This document shows, one piece after another, positions 45,422-53,120 of a stretch of DNA of 64,000 bases; positions within the stretch are counted from its first letter, which is position 1, and each line of letters begins with the position of its first letter. Below the pieces are notes generated by a model, which searched no databases, was not told the DNA's origin, and saw only the letters and a program-made list of their open reading frames with translations. Origin of the DNA: Streptomyces sp. NRRL S-646. Its GTDB lineage: Bacteria > Actinomycetota > Actinomycetes > Streptomycetales > Streptomycetaceae. Location of the stretch: NCBI RefSeq assembly GCF_000720765.1, contig NZ_JODC01000011.1, forward strand, positions 310,001 through 374,000. The letters are read 5' to 3'. Position numbers and translations under genes: made by a program.

Positions 45422-46309
45422 ATGGTCGCAAGGGTGATCGACATTCCGGGCGAGCTGGCGGCGGCACAGGAGAAGTTCAACGGCGAGGCGGGACGGGCCT
45501 TCATCGCAGGCCTGCCCCACCTGGCGCAGGAGTTCCTCGATCGCTGGGAGCTACGGCTCGACGGCCGCCCCATGCACGGAGTCACCGCCCTCGTCCTCCC
45601 GGTGCTGCGCTCCGACGGCACCCCGGCCGTGCTGAAGCTGCAACTGCTGGACGAGGAGAGCGAGGGCGAGCCCGTGGCCCTGCGCCTGTGGGACGGCGAC
45701 GGCGCGGTCCGCCTCCTCGCCCACGACGAGACGACCCACACCATGCTCCTGGAACGCCTCGACCACACCCGTATGCTCTCCCGGCTCCCCGACACCCGCG
45801 AGGCCGTCCTGGTCATCGCCCGCCTGCTCGCCCACCTGACCGCCGCCCCGGCCCCGGAAGGCATGCGCCGCCTCGGCGACATCGCCCAGGCCATGCTGGA
45901 CCGGACCCCTTGGGCGTTGAAGCGCATCCCGGACCCCGAAACCCGCAGCCAGATCGCGGACTGCGCGGCCGCCGTACGAGAGGTTGTGAACGAACCGGGC
46001 GACCGCCTCCTCCACTGGGACCTGCACGACGAGAACGTCCTCGCCTCCGCCCGCGCCCCCTGGCTGGCCATCGACCCCAAACCCCTGTCGGGCGACCCGG
46101 CCTTCGACCTCTGGCCGGCTCTCGCCAACCGCTTCGACCCCACAGAAATCCACTGGCGCTTCGACGCGATGACGGACGTACTCGGCCTGGACCGCGCACG
46201 CGCCCGCGCCTGGACCCTGGGCAGACTCCTCCAGAACACCCTCTGGGACGTGGAGGACGGCCGCGCCCCAGAACTCCGCGACCTGGAAATCGCCAGGCGT
46301 CTGCGCTGA
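45422..46309 (+). CDS. APH(6)/hydroxyurea-type small-molecule kinase
   Basis: 295 residues. The kinase motif LLHWDLHDENVL, then AIDPKPLSGDPAFDLWPAL, matches the family containing streptomycin 6-phosphotransferase and hydroxyurea phosphotransferase. The N-terminal lobe has VLKLQLLDEESEGEP. It would phosphorylate a hydroxylated small molecule; the chromosomal context does not show resistance. ATG at 45422 is chosen; a GTG at 45434 would also keep the fold. The divergent promoter is very short. Confidence 0.87.
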   Translation: MVARVIDIPGELAAAQEKFNGEAGRAFIAGLPHLAQEFLDRWELRLDGRPMHGVTALVLPVLRSDGTPAVLKLQLLDEESEGEPVALRLWDGDGAVRLLAHDETTHTMLLERLDHTRMLSRLPDTREAVLVIARLLAHLTAAPAPEGMRRLGDIAQAMLDRTPWALKRIPDPETRSQIADCAAAVREVVNEPGDRLLHWDLHDENVLASARAPWLAIDPKPLSGDPAFDLWPALANRFDPTEIHWRFDAMTDVLGLDRARARAWTLGRLLQNTLWDVEDGRAPELRDLEIARRLR

Positions 46310-46310
46310 G

Positions 46311-46378
46311 CGGGGGGCGCGAGGAACTGCGCGACCAGCCACGACGCAGCCGCAGACAAAAACCAACCCCACTCGGCG
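46311..46378. repeat. dispersed repeat family 2, copy d
   Basis: GGGGCGCGAGGAACTGCGC, then GACCAGCCACGACGCAGCCG. It fills the gap before the GNAT gene and matches the nagA and 40470 copies. Confidence 0.75.
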
Positions 46379-46405
46379 CCCCCAGCGGAGCGTAACCTCA
46401 CGGGA

Positions 46406-46888
46406 GTGATCCGCACAGCAACCCCCGCCGACATCCCCGTCATCCACACCCTGATCCAGGAACTGGCCGCCTACGAAAAGGCCCCGCACGAGGCAAGGGC
46501 CACCGAGCCCCAACTCCACGAGGCCCTCTTCGGCGACCGCCCCGCCGCCTACGCCCACATCGCGACCGACGACACCACCGGGACCCCCGTCGGCTTCGCC
46601 CTCTGGTTCCTGAACTTCTCCACCTGGCGCGGCGTCCACGGCATCTACCTGGAGGACCTCTACGTCCGCCCCACCGCCCGAGGCGCCGGCCACGGCAAGG
46701 CGCTCCTCACCGAACTGGCCCGCATCTGCACGGAGCGCGGCTACGAGCGCCTCGAATGGTCCGTCCTGAACTGGAACACCCCGGCCATCGGCTTCTACGA
46801 GTCCCTCGGCGCCCGCCCGCAGGACGAGTGGACGGTGTACCGACTGACGGACGGCCCGCTCAAGGACCTGGCTGGACAGGCCAACTGA
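46406..46888 (+). CDS. GNAT-family N-acetyltransferase (diamine acetyltransferase-like)
   Basis: 160 residues. LEDLYVRPTARGAGHGKALLTEL carries the acetyl-CoA loop, and WNTPAIGFYESLGA the usual end; VGFALWFLNFSTWRG is typical of the spermidine/spermine acetyltransferase-like branch. TAACCT eight bases before the GTG suggests leaderless expression. Confidence 0.88.
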   Translation: MIRTATPADIPVIHTLIQELAAYEKAPHEARATEPQLHEALFGDRPAAYAHIATDDTTGTPVGFALWFLNFSTWRGVHGIYLEDLYVRPTARGAGHGKALLTELARICTERGYERLEWSVLNWNTPAIGFYESLGARPQDEWTVYRLTDGPLKDLAGQAN

Positions 46889-46983
46889 CTGTGTGAAGGC
46901 GAAAACGTCACGAAGCGGATGACGTCGTGAAGGTGTGAAGGCACCCCGCATGACCCCTCACCGAATGGGCACGGCTTCCTGGC

Positions 46984-47783
46984 ATGAGCACTACGAATAT
47001 GCCACCGTTCGTCCCCGGCATCCCCCACTCGGCCGCCCGGCTGGGCAGCGGCTCCGAAGTACTCGGCTTCGACACCCCGCGCCCGGCCGGCCACGCCCGG
47101 GGCCCGCGCCTCCAGCTCTTCCTCCACCGCCGGGACGTCTCCCGCCATGCGGGCCGCGTCAGACACATCCTCGCCGCGCACCTGCCGAAGACCTTCCACG
47201 GCCACCCCGTCCGCCACGGTCGAAGTCACCCACATCGCGGCCTGGTTCACCACCGAGCTCGGCTTCACGCCCGCCCCGGACCTCACCCCCGCCGACTGGC
47301 TCGCCACCCCACCCAGCTCCTCGCCGAGGTCACCGCGGGCGCCGTCTTCCATGACGGCCTGCGCGAACTCACCCCGATACGGCACGCGCTGCGCTGGTAC
47401 CCCCACGACATCTGGCTCCACGTCCTGGCCTGCCAGTGGCGGCGTATCTCCCGGGAGCTGCCCCTCGTCGCGCGCTGCGGCGGGGTCGGCGACGAACTGG
47501 GCTCCGCGGTCGCCGCCGCCCGCCTCGTCCGCTTGCGCAGGCTTACGAGAGCGTCGCGGACCTGCACAACCAGCTCGAACTGACGGACCGGGTCGCCCCG
47601 TCCGGCCCGCCTGCACGGTTCACCGAGGCGCTGATCGCCCGTATCTCCGACCCGGCGGTCAGGGAACTGCCGACAGCCGGCTCCGTGGATCAGTTCGTCG
47701 ACGGCACGGAGGTCCTGACCCGCCCCGAGCTCGCCCGGGCCGTTCACCAGGAAGTGCGAAAGCCCAGGCCGGATTGCTCCTGA
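46984..47783 (+). pseudogene. decayed DUF4037 nucleotidyltransferase-like gene
   Basis: Fragments of one protein family read in order but in three frames. Frame 1 from 46984 gives AARLGSGSEVLGFDTPR. A second frame gives VEVTHIAAWFTTELGFTP. Frame 1 resumes with AEVTAGAVFHDGL and LRWYPHDIWLHVLACQWRR. A third frame ends with AYESVADLHNQLELTDRV and AVDQFVD-like GSVDQFVDG. At least two frameshifts (one near 47309) and internal deletions are needed. The expected catalytic DHDWGPR reads GHARGPR, so the active site is lost too. Intact relatives are single-frame proteins of about 350 residues. Confidence 0.82.
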
Positions 47784-47790
47784 CCTGGGC
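47762..47790 (-). terminator. hairpin after first small secreted gene
   Basis: GCCCAGG pairs with CCTGGGC around a 15-base loop, 23 bases past the stop of the gene at 47813-48094 and overlapping the end of the pseudogene. Confidence 0.45.
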
Positions 47791-47812
47791 GGGAAACGTG
47801 TGGCGCGGCTGC

Positions 47813-48094
47813 TCAGAAGGCCTTGCTGTTGCAGCCCATGTCCGCACCGAGGTGGCTCTCCTGGGCACCCGGGTTGCCTTCGCCGTTCAGCGCGCCGCCC
47901 AGCAGGCCGTTGATCGCACCGACGTCGCCGAGAACATCGATGTTCATGTCGTGCGAGCGGCACTCGATGCCCTGGGTGATGTCGAAGCCGTCGTGCCCCG
48001 GCTCGCCGTGTGCGAAGGCCGGTCCGACCCCGAAGGAGCCGATGCTGCCGAGGACAGCGGCGCCCACGATGGCGACCTTCTGAAGCTTGCGCAT
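47813..48094 (-). CDS. small secreted protein, type A (copy 1)
   Basis: 93 residues. Signal peptide MRKLQKVAIVGAAVLG ... PAFA, then a mature part of about 66 residues: His/Gly/Asp-rich start, then CRSHDMNIDVLGDVGAING, LLGGALNGEGNPGAQESHLG and DMGCN. Two cysteines frame the conserved core. The same core recurs in the genes at 49985 and 50524. I do not know the family; chaplin and rodlin signatures are absent. GGAGAA precedes the ATG, and a GATC palindrome lies 26 bases upstream. Confidence 0.8.
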   Translation of the reverse strand: MRKLQKVAIVGAAVLGSIGSFGVGPAFAHGEPGHDGFDITQGIECRSHDMNIDVLGDVGAINGLLGGALNGEGNPGAQESHLGADMGCNSKAF

Positions 48095-48120
48095 TTCTTC
48101 TCCATTGATCGAGCGGAAGT

Positions 48121-48135
48121 GATCTGCAGCAGATC
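48121..48135 (-). promoter_or_regulatory. type A upstream palindrome, copy 1
   Basis: GATCTGCAGCAGATC, perfect arms of seven with one central base, 26 bases before the type A start codon. Counterparts stand at 49943 and 50481. Confidence 0.65.
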
Positions 48136-48168
48136 GAGTTGGGACGATGGACAACTACCGGGAGGCCA

Positions 48169-48933
48169 TCAGCCGAGTCGGGGCAGACCCAGGTTCCCGA
48201 CGGGAGGCGCCGCGACCTGTCCGAGACCGAGCCCGGGCACCTGCGGTGCTGCGCCGGCGGGCGAGACCAGCGGGTCGATGAGCGGGTTCACCTGGGGGTT
48301 GAACTGCGGGTTCACCTGGGGGGCGACATGCGGAGCCGGCTCCGGGTTGAAGACCTGGGGCATGGCGACCTGCGGGGCGACCTTCGGCATGACCTCGGGC
48401 GAGGACTGCGGGGCGACCTGCGGCTGGACCAGCGGCTGCTGCTGAGGAGCGGACTGCGGGGCGGACGCCGGTGCACCGGCCTGCGCTCCACCCACCGACG
48501 AGGCGACAGCGGTGGCCTGGCTCGGCTGCGGAGCGGCCTGCGGGGCGGCCTGCGGGGCGGGCGCCGGGGGCGCGTACTGCGGCGCCGGCTGGGAGTACGA
48601 CTGCGGGCCACCGGACTGCGCGGTGCTGTCCGCGGTGGACGCGGCAACGGCCCGCATCGGTGCGCTCTGCGGGGGTGCCGGGTAGTACTGGGGAGCCGGG
48701 GCCGGGGGCGCGTAGTACTGCGGGGGCGGTGCCGGGGCCGGGTAGTACGCGGGCGCCGGGGCCGCGTACTGGGGCGCCGGGTAGTACTGGGGCGCCGGGG
48801 CCGGGTAGTAGGGAGCAGCCGGAGCGCCACCGATGTACCCGGGGTACGAGTCGGCATGGCTGACGCCGGCGCCGATGGCGGACAGACCGCCGGCCGCTGC
48901 TACGACGAGCGCGGCCTTGTGAATCTTTCGCAT
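48169..48933 (-). CDS. secreted Pro/Gln/Tyr/Ala-rich repeat protein (type C, copy 1)
   Basis: 254 residues. Signal peptide MRKIHKAALVVAAAGG ... SHA, then no cysteines and long runs of PAPxYYPAPxP-like units to about residue 90, AP/Q-rich units to 170, and NPQFNPQVNP-like tetrapeptides near 205-225. This is a low-complexity, probably unfolded extracellular polypeptide, resembling a spacer or surface-coat protein. The NPQ units also occur in the type B protein at 49351, and the two share a leader sequence. It is 74 bases from the type A gene on the same strand. Confidence 0.75.
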   Translation of the reverse strand: MRKIHKAALVVAAAGGLSAIGAGVSHADSYPGYIGGAPAAPYYPAPAPQYYPAPQYAAPAPAYYPAPAPPPQYYAPPAPAPQYYPAPPQSAPMRAVAASTADSTAQSGGPQSYSQPAPQYAPPAPAPQAAPQAAPQPSQATAVASSVGGAQAGAPASAPQSAPQQQPLVQPQVAPQSSPEVMPKVAPQVAMPQVFNPEPAPHVAPQVNPQFNPQVNPLIDPLVSPAGAAPQVPGLGLGQVAAPPVGNLGLPRLG

Positions 48934-49350
48934 GGAACCCTCGGCCCTTCAATACCTGTGCAGGGAAATCCGTTGTATTCAGTGCTGTGTTGCGTGCGCT
49001 CAGTCTGATGTTCACGCCGGAGCCGACAGCGGATCCCCTTGCCCCTCTCACCGGTTCATGGTCGCTGCCCTCTCCCTGCTGGCAACGACATTTACTTCTG
49101 TGCGGTCACGGGATCCAGAATTCCGTCACCCATTTGGCATTGATCTGATTACCGGCCCGCCGGGGGCGAATGGGTGACTGCTTCCCGACTGCCGTGACTG
49201 GCCCCGAACTTGCTTCGTTCCCCACGGGGACAGAGCGATGATCCATCACCCACCGCAGCCGCCCAGGTCAGCAAGAGCAGCCACAACTCCACTGGCTCAT
49301 CTGCTATTTCAGTACGTTCCATGCCAGGTCAATGAAGGGCCGAAGGTTCC
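48934..49350. other. divergent intergenic region in secreted-protein cluster
   Basis: 417 bases between two divergent secreted-protein genes, with no supported gene. Both ends carry the shared leader TGAAGGGCCGA(A/G)GGTTCC just before the start codons. On the right an out-of-frame ATG occurs 19 bases before the start at 49351. I cannot place promoters. Confidence 0.45.
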
Positions 49351-49815
49351 ATGCGCAAGTTCCAGCACGTCGCGCTCGTCGTAGCAGCGGCCGGCGGTCT
49401 GTCCGCCATCGGCGTCGGCCCCAGCGTCGCCGACGCCCCTGTCGCCTACGGCAACAGCGCTCCGCCCCCGGGTCCCGCCATGGCCGGCGCCTTCACCGCC
49501 ACCCAGGCCACCGCCCACACCTCCGGCGGGCCCGTCCAGCGGCAGGCGGCCCCGGCGCAGCCCGCCGAGGTCAATCCGCAGGTCAATCCGCAGTTCAACC
49601 CGCAGCTCAACCCGCACATCGGCTCGCCGTCGGCCCCGGCGCAGTCCGGCGGCAACGCCGACCAGTTCAACCTCTTCCGCCCGGCCCAGGAGTGCAGCCC
49701 GCAGTCCGTGCTCAACGCCAACCTCCCGGTCGCCGTGCTCGCCGCCGCCGAGACCAAGGGCGTCGCCTGCACCCAGGCCAACAGCCAGGCGAACGCCCTC
49801 GCCAAGGCCCACTAG
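49351..49815 (+). CDS. small secreted protein, type B (copy 1)
   Basis: 154 residues. Signal peptide MRKFQHVALVVAAAGG ... SVADA, then an Ala/Pro-rich linker with NPQVNPQFNPQLNP repeats, and a C-terminal module FRPAQECSPQSVLNANLPVA ... GVACTQANSQA with two cysteines. The module recurs in the protein at 52857. The linker links it to the type C protein at 48169. Function unknown; extracellular or surface location is inferred from the signal peptide. Confidence 0.75.
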   Translation: MRKFQHVALVVAAAGGLSAIGVGPSVADAPVAYGNSAPPPGPAMAGAFTATQATAHTSGGPVQRQAAPAQPAEVNPQVNPQFNPQLNPHIGSPSAPAQSGGNADQFNLFRPAQECSPQSVLNANLPVAVLAAAETKGVACTQANSQANALAKAH

Positions 49816-49942
49816 GAGCCACAGAGGCCCACGGGGATCGCCGGACGACTTCAGGGAGCTGCCGCAACACGATCACAGGACACGGCGCGTCGCTAGGTGA
49901 TTGTCGGTTATTTCCTATTATTCTCCGTAACTGTAAGAAGTC

Positions 49943-49957
49943 GATCTGTTACAGATC
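49943..49957 (+). promoter_or_regulatory. type A upstream palindrome, copy 2
   Basis: GATCTGTTACAGATC, arms of seven with one central base, 27 bases before the ATG at 49985. CGTAAC lies at 49926, 11 bases to its left, as in the 50481 copy, and could be a -35. Confidence 0.65.
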
Positions 49958-49984
49958 GCACCCACTCACTCCACCGGAGATGAC

Positions 49985-50278
49985 ATGCACCAGCTTCGCA
50001 AGGCTGCCGTCCTGGTCGCCGCCCTCAGCACCGTCGGACTCCTCGGTGCCGGCACCGCTCAGGCTCACGACGACGGGGGCAAGGGCGGCAAGGGTGGCGA
50101 CAAGTTCAACGTGCTGCAGAGCTCCAACTGCAAGTCGCACGACCTGAACGTCGACGTCCTCGGCCAGGTCGGCATCCTCAACGGCCTGCTCGGCAACGCG
50201 CTCAACGGCGAGGGCAACGCCGGCGGCCAGGACACCCACATCGGCTCGAGCATGGGCTGCAACAACAGCGCCTTCTAG
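49985..50278 (+). CDS. small secreted protein, type A (copy 2)
   Basis: 97 residues. Signal peptide MHQLRKAAVLVAALSTVG ... AQA, then a Gly/Lys/Asp-rich start and the type A core: CKSHDLNVDVLGQVGILNG, LLGNALNGEGNAGGQ, SMGCNNSAF. It is closest to the next gene (50524), with nearly the same signal peptide and upstream region, so the pair is a recent tandem duplication. CCGGAG precedes the ATG. A clear terminator follows. Confidence 0.82.
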   Translation: MHQLRKAAVLVAALSTVGLLGAGTAQAHDDGGKGGKGGDKFNVLQSSNCKSHDLNVDVLGQVGILNGLLGNALNGEGNAGGQDTHIGSSMGCNNSAF

Positions 50279-50320
50279 TCGAATGACGGCCGCATAGACG
50301 GCCGAGAGCGGGAAGCAGGT

Positions 50321-50362
50321 CCCGGCACCGAGCTCCAGACTCGGTGCCGGGGCCGCCTTTTT
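50321..50362 (+). terminator. intrinsic terminator after type A copy 2
   Basis: CCCGGCACCGAG and CTCGGTGCCGGG form a perfect 12-bp stem with a 7-base loop, followed by GCCGCC and TTTTTT. Confidence 0.92.
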
Positions 50363-50480
50363 TGTCACGGCAGCAGCATTTCCAGGGCATCGACCAGGAC
50401 AGTGAGGATTCCCCCGAATTCGGCGCGCCGCACAGTCTTTTACGGGTATTTCTTATTAACCTCCGTAACTGCACGAAGTC

Positions 50481-50495
50481 GATCTGTCACGGATC
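50481..50495 (+). promoter_or_regulatory. type A upstream palindrome, copy 3
   Basis: GATCTGTCACGGATC, one mismatch between arms, 28 bases before the ATG at 50524. CGTAAC lies 11 bases to its left, at 50464. Confidence 0.6.
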
Positions 50496-50523
50496 GCATC
50501 CACTTCACTCCACCGGAGATGTC

Positions 50524-50829
50524 ATGCACAAGCTTCGCAAGGCTGCCGTCCTGGTCGCTGCCCTCAGCAGCGTCGGACTCCTGAGCGCCGGCGCCGCCCA
50601 CGCCGATCAGGGCGGCTTCGGCTCGGGCGAAGGCGGCCATCGCGGCGGTGGCTTCAACATCATGCAGAGCACCACCTGCCGTTCGCACGACGCCAACGTC
50701 GACGTCCTCGGCCAGGTCGGCATCCTCAACGGCGCTGCAGGCAACCTGCTGAACGGCGAGGGCAACCCGGGCGCTCAGGAAACCCACCTGGGCTCGGACA
50801 TGGGCTGCAACAACAGCGTCGGCAAGTAA
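50524..50829 (+). CDS. small secreted protein, type A (copy 3)
   Basis: 101 residues. Signal peptide MHKLRKAAVLVAALSSVG ... AHA, a Gly-rich start (GGFGSGEGGHRGGG), then CRSHDANVDVLGQVGILNG, LLNGEGNPGAQETHLG and DMGCNNS. Two cysteines as in its paralogs. Both coding and upstream sequence are very like the 49985 gene. A perfect 16-bp hairpin terminator follows. Confidence 0.82.
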   Translation: MHKLRKAAVLVAALSSVGLLSAGAAHADQGGFGSGEGGHRGGGFNIMQSTTCRSHDANVDVLGQVGILNGAAGNLLNGEGNPGAQETHLGSDMGCNNSVGK

Positions 50830-50848
50830 GTCGGCAAGTCAGAACCGT

Positions 50849-50884
50849 CCTTGGTGCCCCGGCCGCTCGGCCGGGGCACCAAGG
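50849..50884 (+). terminator. terminator after type A copy 3
   Basis: CCTTGGTGCCCCGGCC and GGCCGGGGCACCAAGG form a perfect 16-bp stem with loop GCTC, 20 bases past the stop. Confidence 0.9.
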
Positions 50885-50909
50885 CGTTCACAGCGCCGGA
50901 ATGCGGAAA

Positions 50910-50939
50910 TGCCGGATCGGGAACAACCCCGATCCGGCA
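50910..50939 (-). terminator. terminator after type D copy 1
   Basis: TGCCGGATCGGG and CCCGATCCGGCA form a perfect 12-bp stem with a 6-base loop, 16 bases past the leftward gene's stop. Confidence 0.85.
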
Positions 50940-50954
50940 CTCGCCGATTGCACC

Positions 50955-51362
50955 TCAGAAATCGAAGTGCGGCGTCGTGACATGGAGCGCCTTGACGTGC
51001 GGCGCACTGATGTGGGGCGCCCTGATGTGGGGCCGCTTGAACCCCCTGGGCGTCGGCGCCTTGTTGGTGCAGTCCAGCACCGGCCCGACGTGCGTCGACC
51101 CGTTGTTGAGCATGCCGTCCTCGGGCAGCACCAGGCGCGGCCGCGTGGTCGTCGAGCAGCTCTGCGTCTGCTTGACGACGAACGTGCCGTGCTTGCCCCT
51201 GTGGACGCTTTCGCTCTTGTGCACGCAGACGGTTTCCCCTGCGGCGTTGGTCTTGCAGCCACGCGGGTTCTCGTCAGCCTGCGCGTGCACGGCTCCGACG
51301 CAGATCACGGCGAGACTTCCGAGGATCCCCGTGACGGTTGCGATTTTCTGCCGACTGAACAT
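50955..51362 (-). CDS. small secreted protein, type D (copy 1), His-pentad tail
   Basis: 135 residues. Signal peptide MFSRQKIATVTGILG ... AQA. The mature part has four cysteines: CKTNAAGETVCV, then SCSTTTRPRLVLPEDGMLNNG and GPVLDC. The tail repeats a five-residue unit with His at each start (HIRAP, HISAP, HVKAL, HVTTP, HFDF). The four-Cys core is shared with the gene at 52287, which lacks the His tail. AAAGGAA precedes the ATG. Function unknown; the tail suggests metal binding or pH-dependent assembly. Confidence 0.75.
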   Translation of the reverse strand: MFSRQKIATVTGILGSLAVICVGAVHAQADENPRGCKTNAAGETVCVHKSESVHRGKHGTFVVKQTQSCSTTTRPRLVLPEDGMLNNGSTHVGPVLDCTNKAPTPRGFKRPHIRAPHISAPHVKALHVTTPHFDF

Positions 51363-51485
51363 GCGCTGTGTTCCTTTGATCGATATATCGGCACAGCCCG
51401 GACGCGCACCCTGATGGGTTTGCTGCGCGTCCGGGCTGCCTTTGCCGTTGAGGGTTTTGTTCAGGTCGTTGCGCCGGGGGCTTCT

Positions 51486-51908
51486 TTACCTGGAGCCGTA
51501 CGGGGCGGCGTACTGCGGCGCGTACTGCGGGGCGTACTGCGGCGCGGCCTGAGGTGCGGCGTACTGCGGCGCGTACTGCGGCGCGACGATGTACTGGGGC
51601 ACGAGGTACTGGGGCGCGGGCTGAGGTGCAGCCATCGGGGCGGCCTGCGGCGCGGACGGCGGCGCGAAGTTGACGTTCATCGGCGCGAAGTACGGAGCCG
51701 CCTGCGGGGCGCCATACGGGGCCGCCTGCGGGGCGTCGTGCGGGCCCCATCCCCCGCCGCCCCCGTAGGCCACGGCGTTGGCCTGCGAGGAGGCCACCGC
51801 GGTGGCCCCGCCTCCCCAGCCGTCGGTGGCGCTGCTGACGCCGGCCCCGAGGGCGGAGAGCCCCGCGACCGCTGCAATTACTGCCGCGGCCCGCTGAAAC
51901 TTGCGCAT
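51486..51908 (-). CDS. secreted Ala/Pro/Gln/Tyr repeat protein (type C, copy 2)
   Basis: 140 residues. Signal peptide MRKFQRAAAVIAAVAG ... SSA, a Gly/Trp-rich start, then APQAAPY and, in the last 60 residues, tandem (A)PQYAPQYAAPQ-type units. No cysteines. It is like the 48169 protein in composition but with shorter units. Such Tyr-containing repeats can be crosslinked or form amyloid-like or elastic material; that is inference. AAAGGG precedes the ATG. Confidence 0.75.
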   Translation of the reverse strand: MRKFQRAAAVIAAVAGLSALGAGVSSATDGWGGGATAVASSQANAVAYGGGGGWGPHDAPQAAPYGAPQAAPYFAPMNVNFAPPSAPQAAPMAAPQPAPQYLVPQYIVAPQYAPQYAAPQAAPQYAPQYAPQYAAPYGSR

Positions 51909-52228
51909 GATTAGACCCTTTCCTAGCTGGGCGGGAAGCCCTGGCTCGACTACTTAATGTGAGCATATACACACGAAACGTAGTCATTTGGGATCTTGGG
52001 CCCTTCTGTGCACCGTGTCGGCTTATGCCAAAGCAGCCTTCCGCCCGCTCGGCCGCGGACTGGGAGAGGGAAAAGGGAAAGGGATGTTGCGGGACGGGCA
52101 GTTGGTGATGGGGGGCGGTCGCGCACTCGGCGCTCTCCTGTAAAACGACGATTCCCCCGGCTCAAGTCACGGGCAGCATGCGGCAGTCACCCATCTGCCG
52201 CGGACAGAGAAAAAACCGGCATACAAAA
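51909..52228. other. intergenic region in secreted-protein cluster
   Basis: 320 bases without a supported gene, AT-richer near 51950-52000 where the promoter of the leftward type C gene probably lies. No repeat or RNA fold stands out. Confidence 0.4.
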
Positions 52229-52268
52229 GCGGACGGCCGGACCGGGTCGCCCCGGTCCGGCCGTCCGC
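52229..52268 (-). terminator. intrinsic terminator after type D copy 2
   Basis: GCGGACGGCCGGACCGGG and CCCGGTCCGGCCGTCCGC form a perfect 18-bp stem with a 4-base loop; leftward it runs into TTTTG. Confidence 0.93.
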
Positions 52269-52286
52269 CGTTTGGAAGTGCGGGCC

Positions 52287-52640
52287 TCAGCCCAGCAGGC
52301 CACCGGGCAATTCCGAGGGGGTGTCCTTGTCGTCGACCCCCGGGTCGTTGGGGGAACAGGTCACCGCGGGCCCGATCTTGGTGCTGCCGCTGTTCAGCAG
52401 GGGGATGACGGGCAACTCCATGGGCTTCTGCGGTGTGCAGGTGTTGGCCCGGCGGACGATGAAGTCCTCACCGTCGGACGTCTTGCCCGCGAACCGCTGG
52501 ACGCAGGTGACATCGCCCGACGCGCTCACCGTGCAGGCACCCGGGCCCGCTGCCGCAGACGCCTGAGTGACTCCGGTACAGGTCACGGCGAGGCCGCACA
52601 GAAGCCCCGAGACGGCCGCGATCTTCTTCCTACTGAGCAT
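52287..52640 (-). CDS. small secreted protein, type D (copy 2)
   Basis: 117 residues. Signal peptide MLSRKKIAAVSGLLCG ... ASA, then CTVSASGDVTCVQRF, ANTCTPQKP and PLLNSGSTKIGPAVTC: the same four-cysteine spacing and LLNSGST(K/H)(I/V)GP box as the 50955 gene. The end is acidic and lacks the His repeat. AAAGGA precedes the ATG. Function unknown. Confidence 0.78.
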   Translation of the reverse strand: MLSRKKIAAVSGLLCGLAVTCTGVTQASAAAGPGACTVSASGDVTCVQRFAGKTSDGEDFIVRRANTCTPQKPMELPVIPLLNSGSTKIGPAVTCSPNDPGVDDKDTPSELPGGLLG

Positions 52641-52856
52641 GTGATCCGTTTCCTTTGTGAGGGGCACCCGGGCGCCGCGCGCCACGGGCCGGCCCGTTTC
52701 GCCTACGAAGTGAAGGGCTGATCTGCTGAAGGAACTTCCAGAGCCATCACGAACGCATGCGGGCCACTGGAGCGGCCTCGCGCTCCGGGCGGCCACACGT
52801 GAACGGGCCCCTGCGGGGGGTGACCCCGAGGGGCTCGCGGAAAGCGTCGTCCACGA

Positions 52857-53120
52857 TCACCCAGTGAAGGCGTTGTTGAACTGACCGCAGGTGGTGTCAA
52901 ACGTCTCGGAGAGACCGAGAACGCCGATCGGGAGGTCGCCGTCAGCCACCGTCTGCGGGCTGCACTCCTGGTACGGGCGGTACTGCTCGGTCACCTTCGG
53001 CTTGGCGCCGTGGCCGTGGCCGTGGCCGTGGGCGTAGGCGGTGCCGGCGCCGGCACCGATGACGGAGAGACCGCCAGCCGCCACTGCTGCTGCGATCATG
53101 GCCTGTTGAAGCTTGCGCAT
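52857..53120 (-). CDS. small secreted protein, type B (copy 2), His-Gly repeat
   Basis: 87 residues. Signal peptide MRKLQQAMIAAAVAAGG ... AYA, then HGHGHGHG, then the type B module YRPYQECSPQTVADGDLPIG ... TTCGQFN with two cysteines, as in the 49351 protein. The His-Gly run is a likely metal-binding segment. The leader before the ATG is nearly identical to that of 49351 and 48169. Confidence 0.78.
   Translation of the reverse strand: MRKLQQAMIAAAVAAGGLSVIGAGAGTAYAHGHGHGHGAKPKVTEQYRPYQECSPQTVADGDLPIGVLGLSETFDTTCGQFNNAFTG

Noticed and set aside
48300..48860. Regularly spaced short repeats that look like a CRISPR array
   Set aside because: The units are codon-periodic Pro/Gln/Tyr/Ala repeats inside an open reading frame with a signal peptide, of uneven length and without unique spacers.
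51274..51987. Alternative Arg-rich frame over the type C gene
   Set aside because: It overlaps a gene with a signal peptide and ribosome-binding site and is made of Arg/Ala/Gly shadow codons.
47813..53120. Chaplin or rodlin identity for the small secreted proteins
   Set aside because: The chaplin pattern (NxxGN, VxVCGNxVxVxG) and the rodlin core are not seen. Sizes and cysteine placement differ, so only a functional analogy remains possible.
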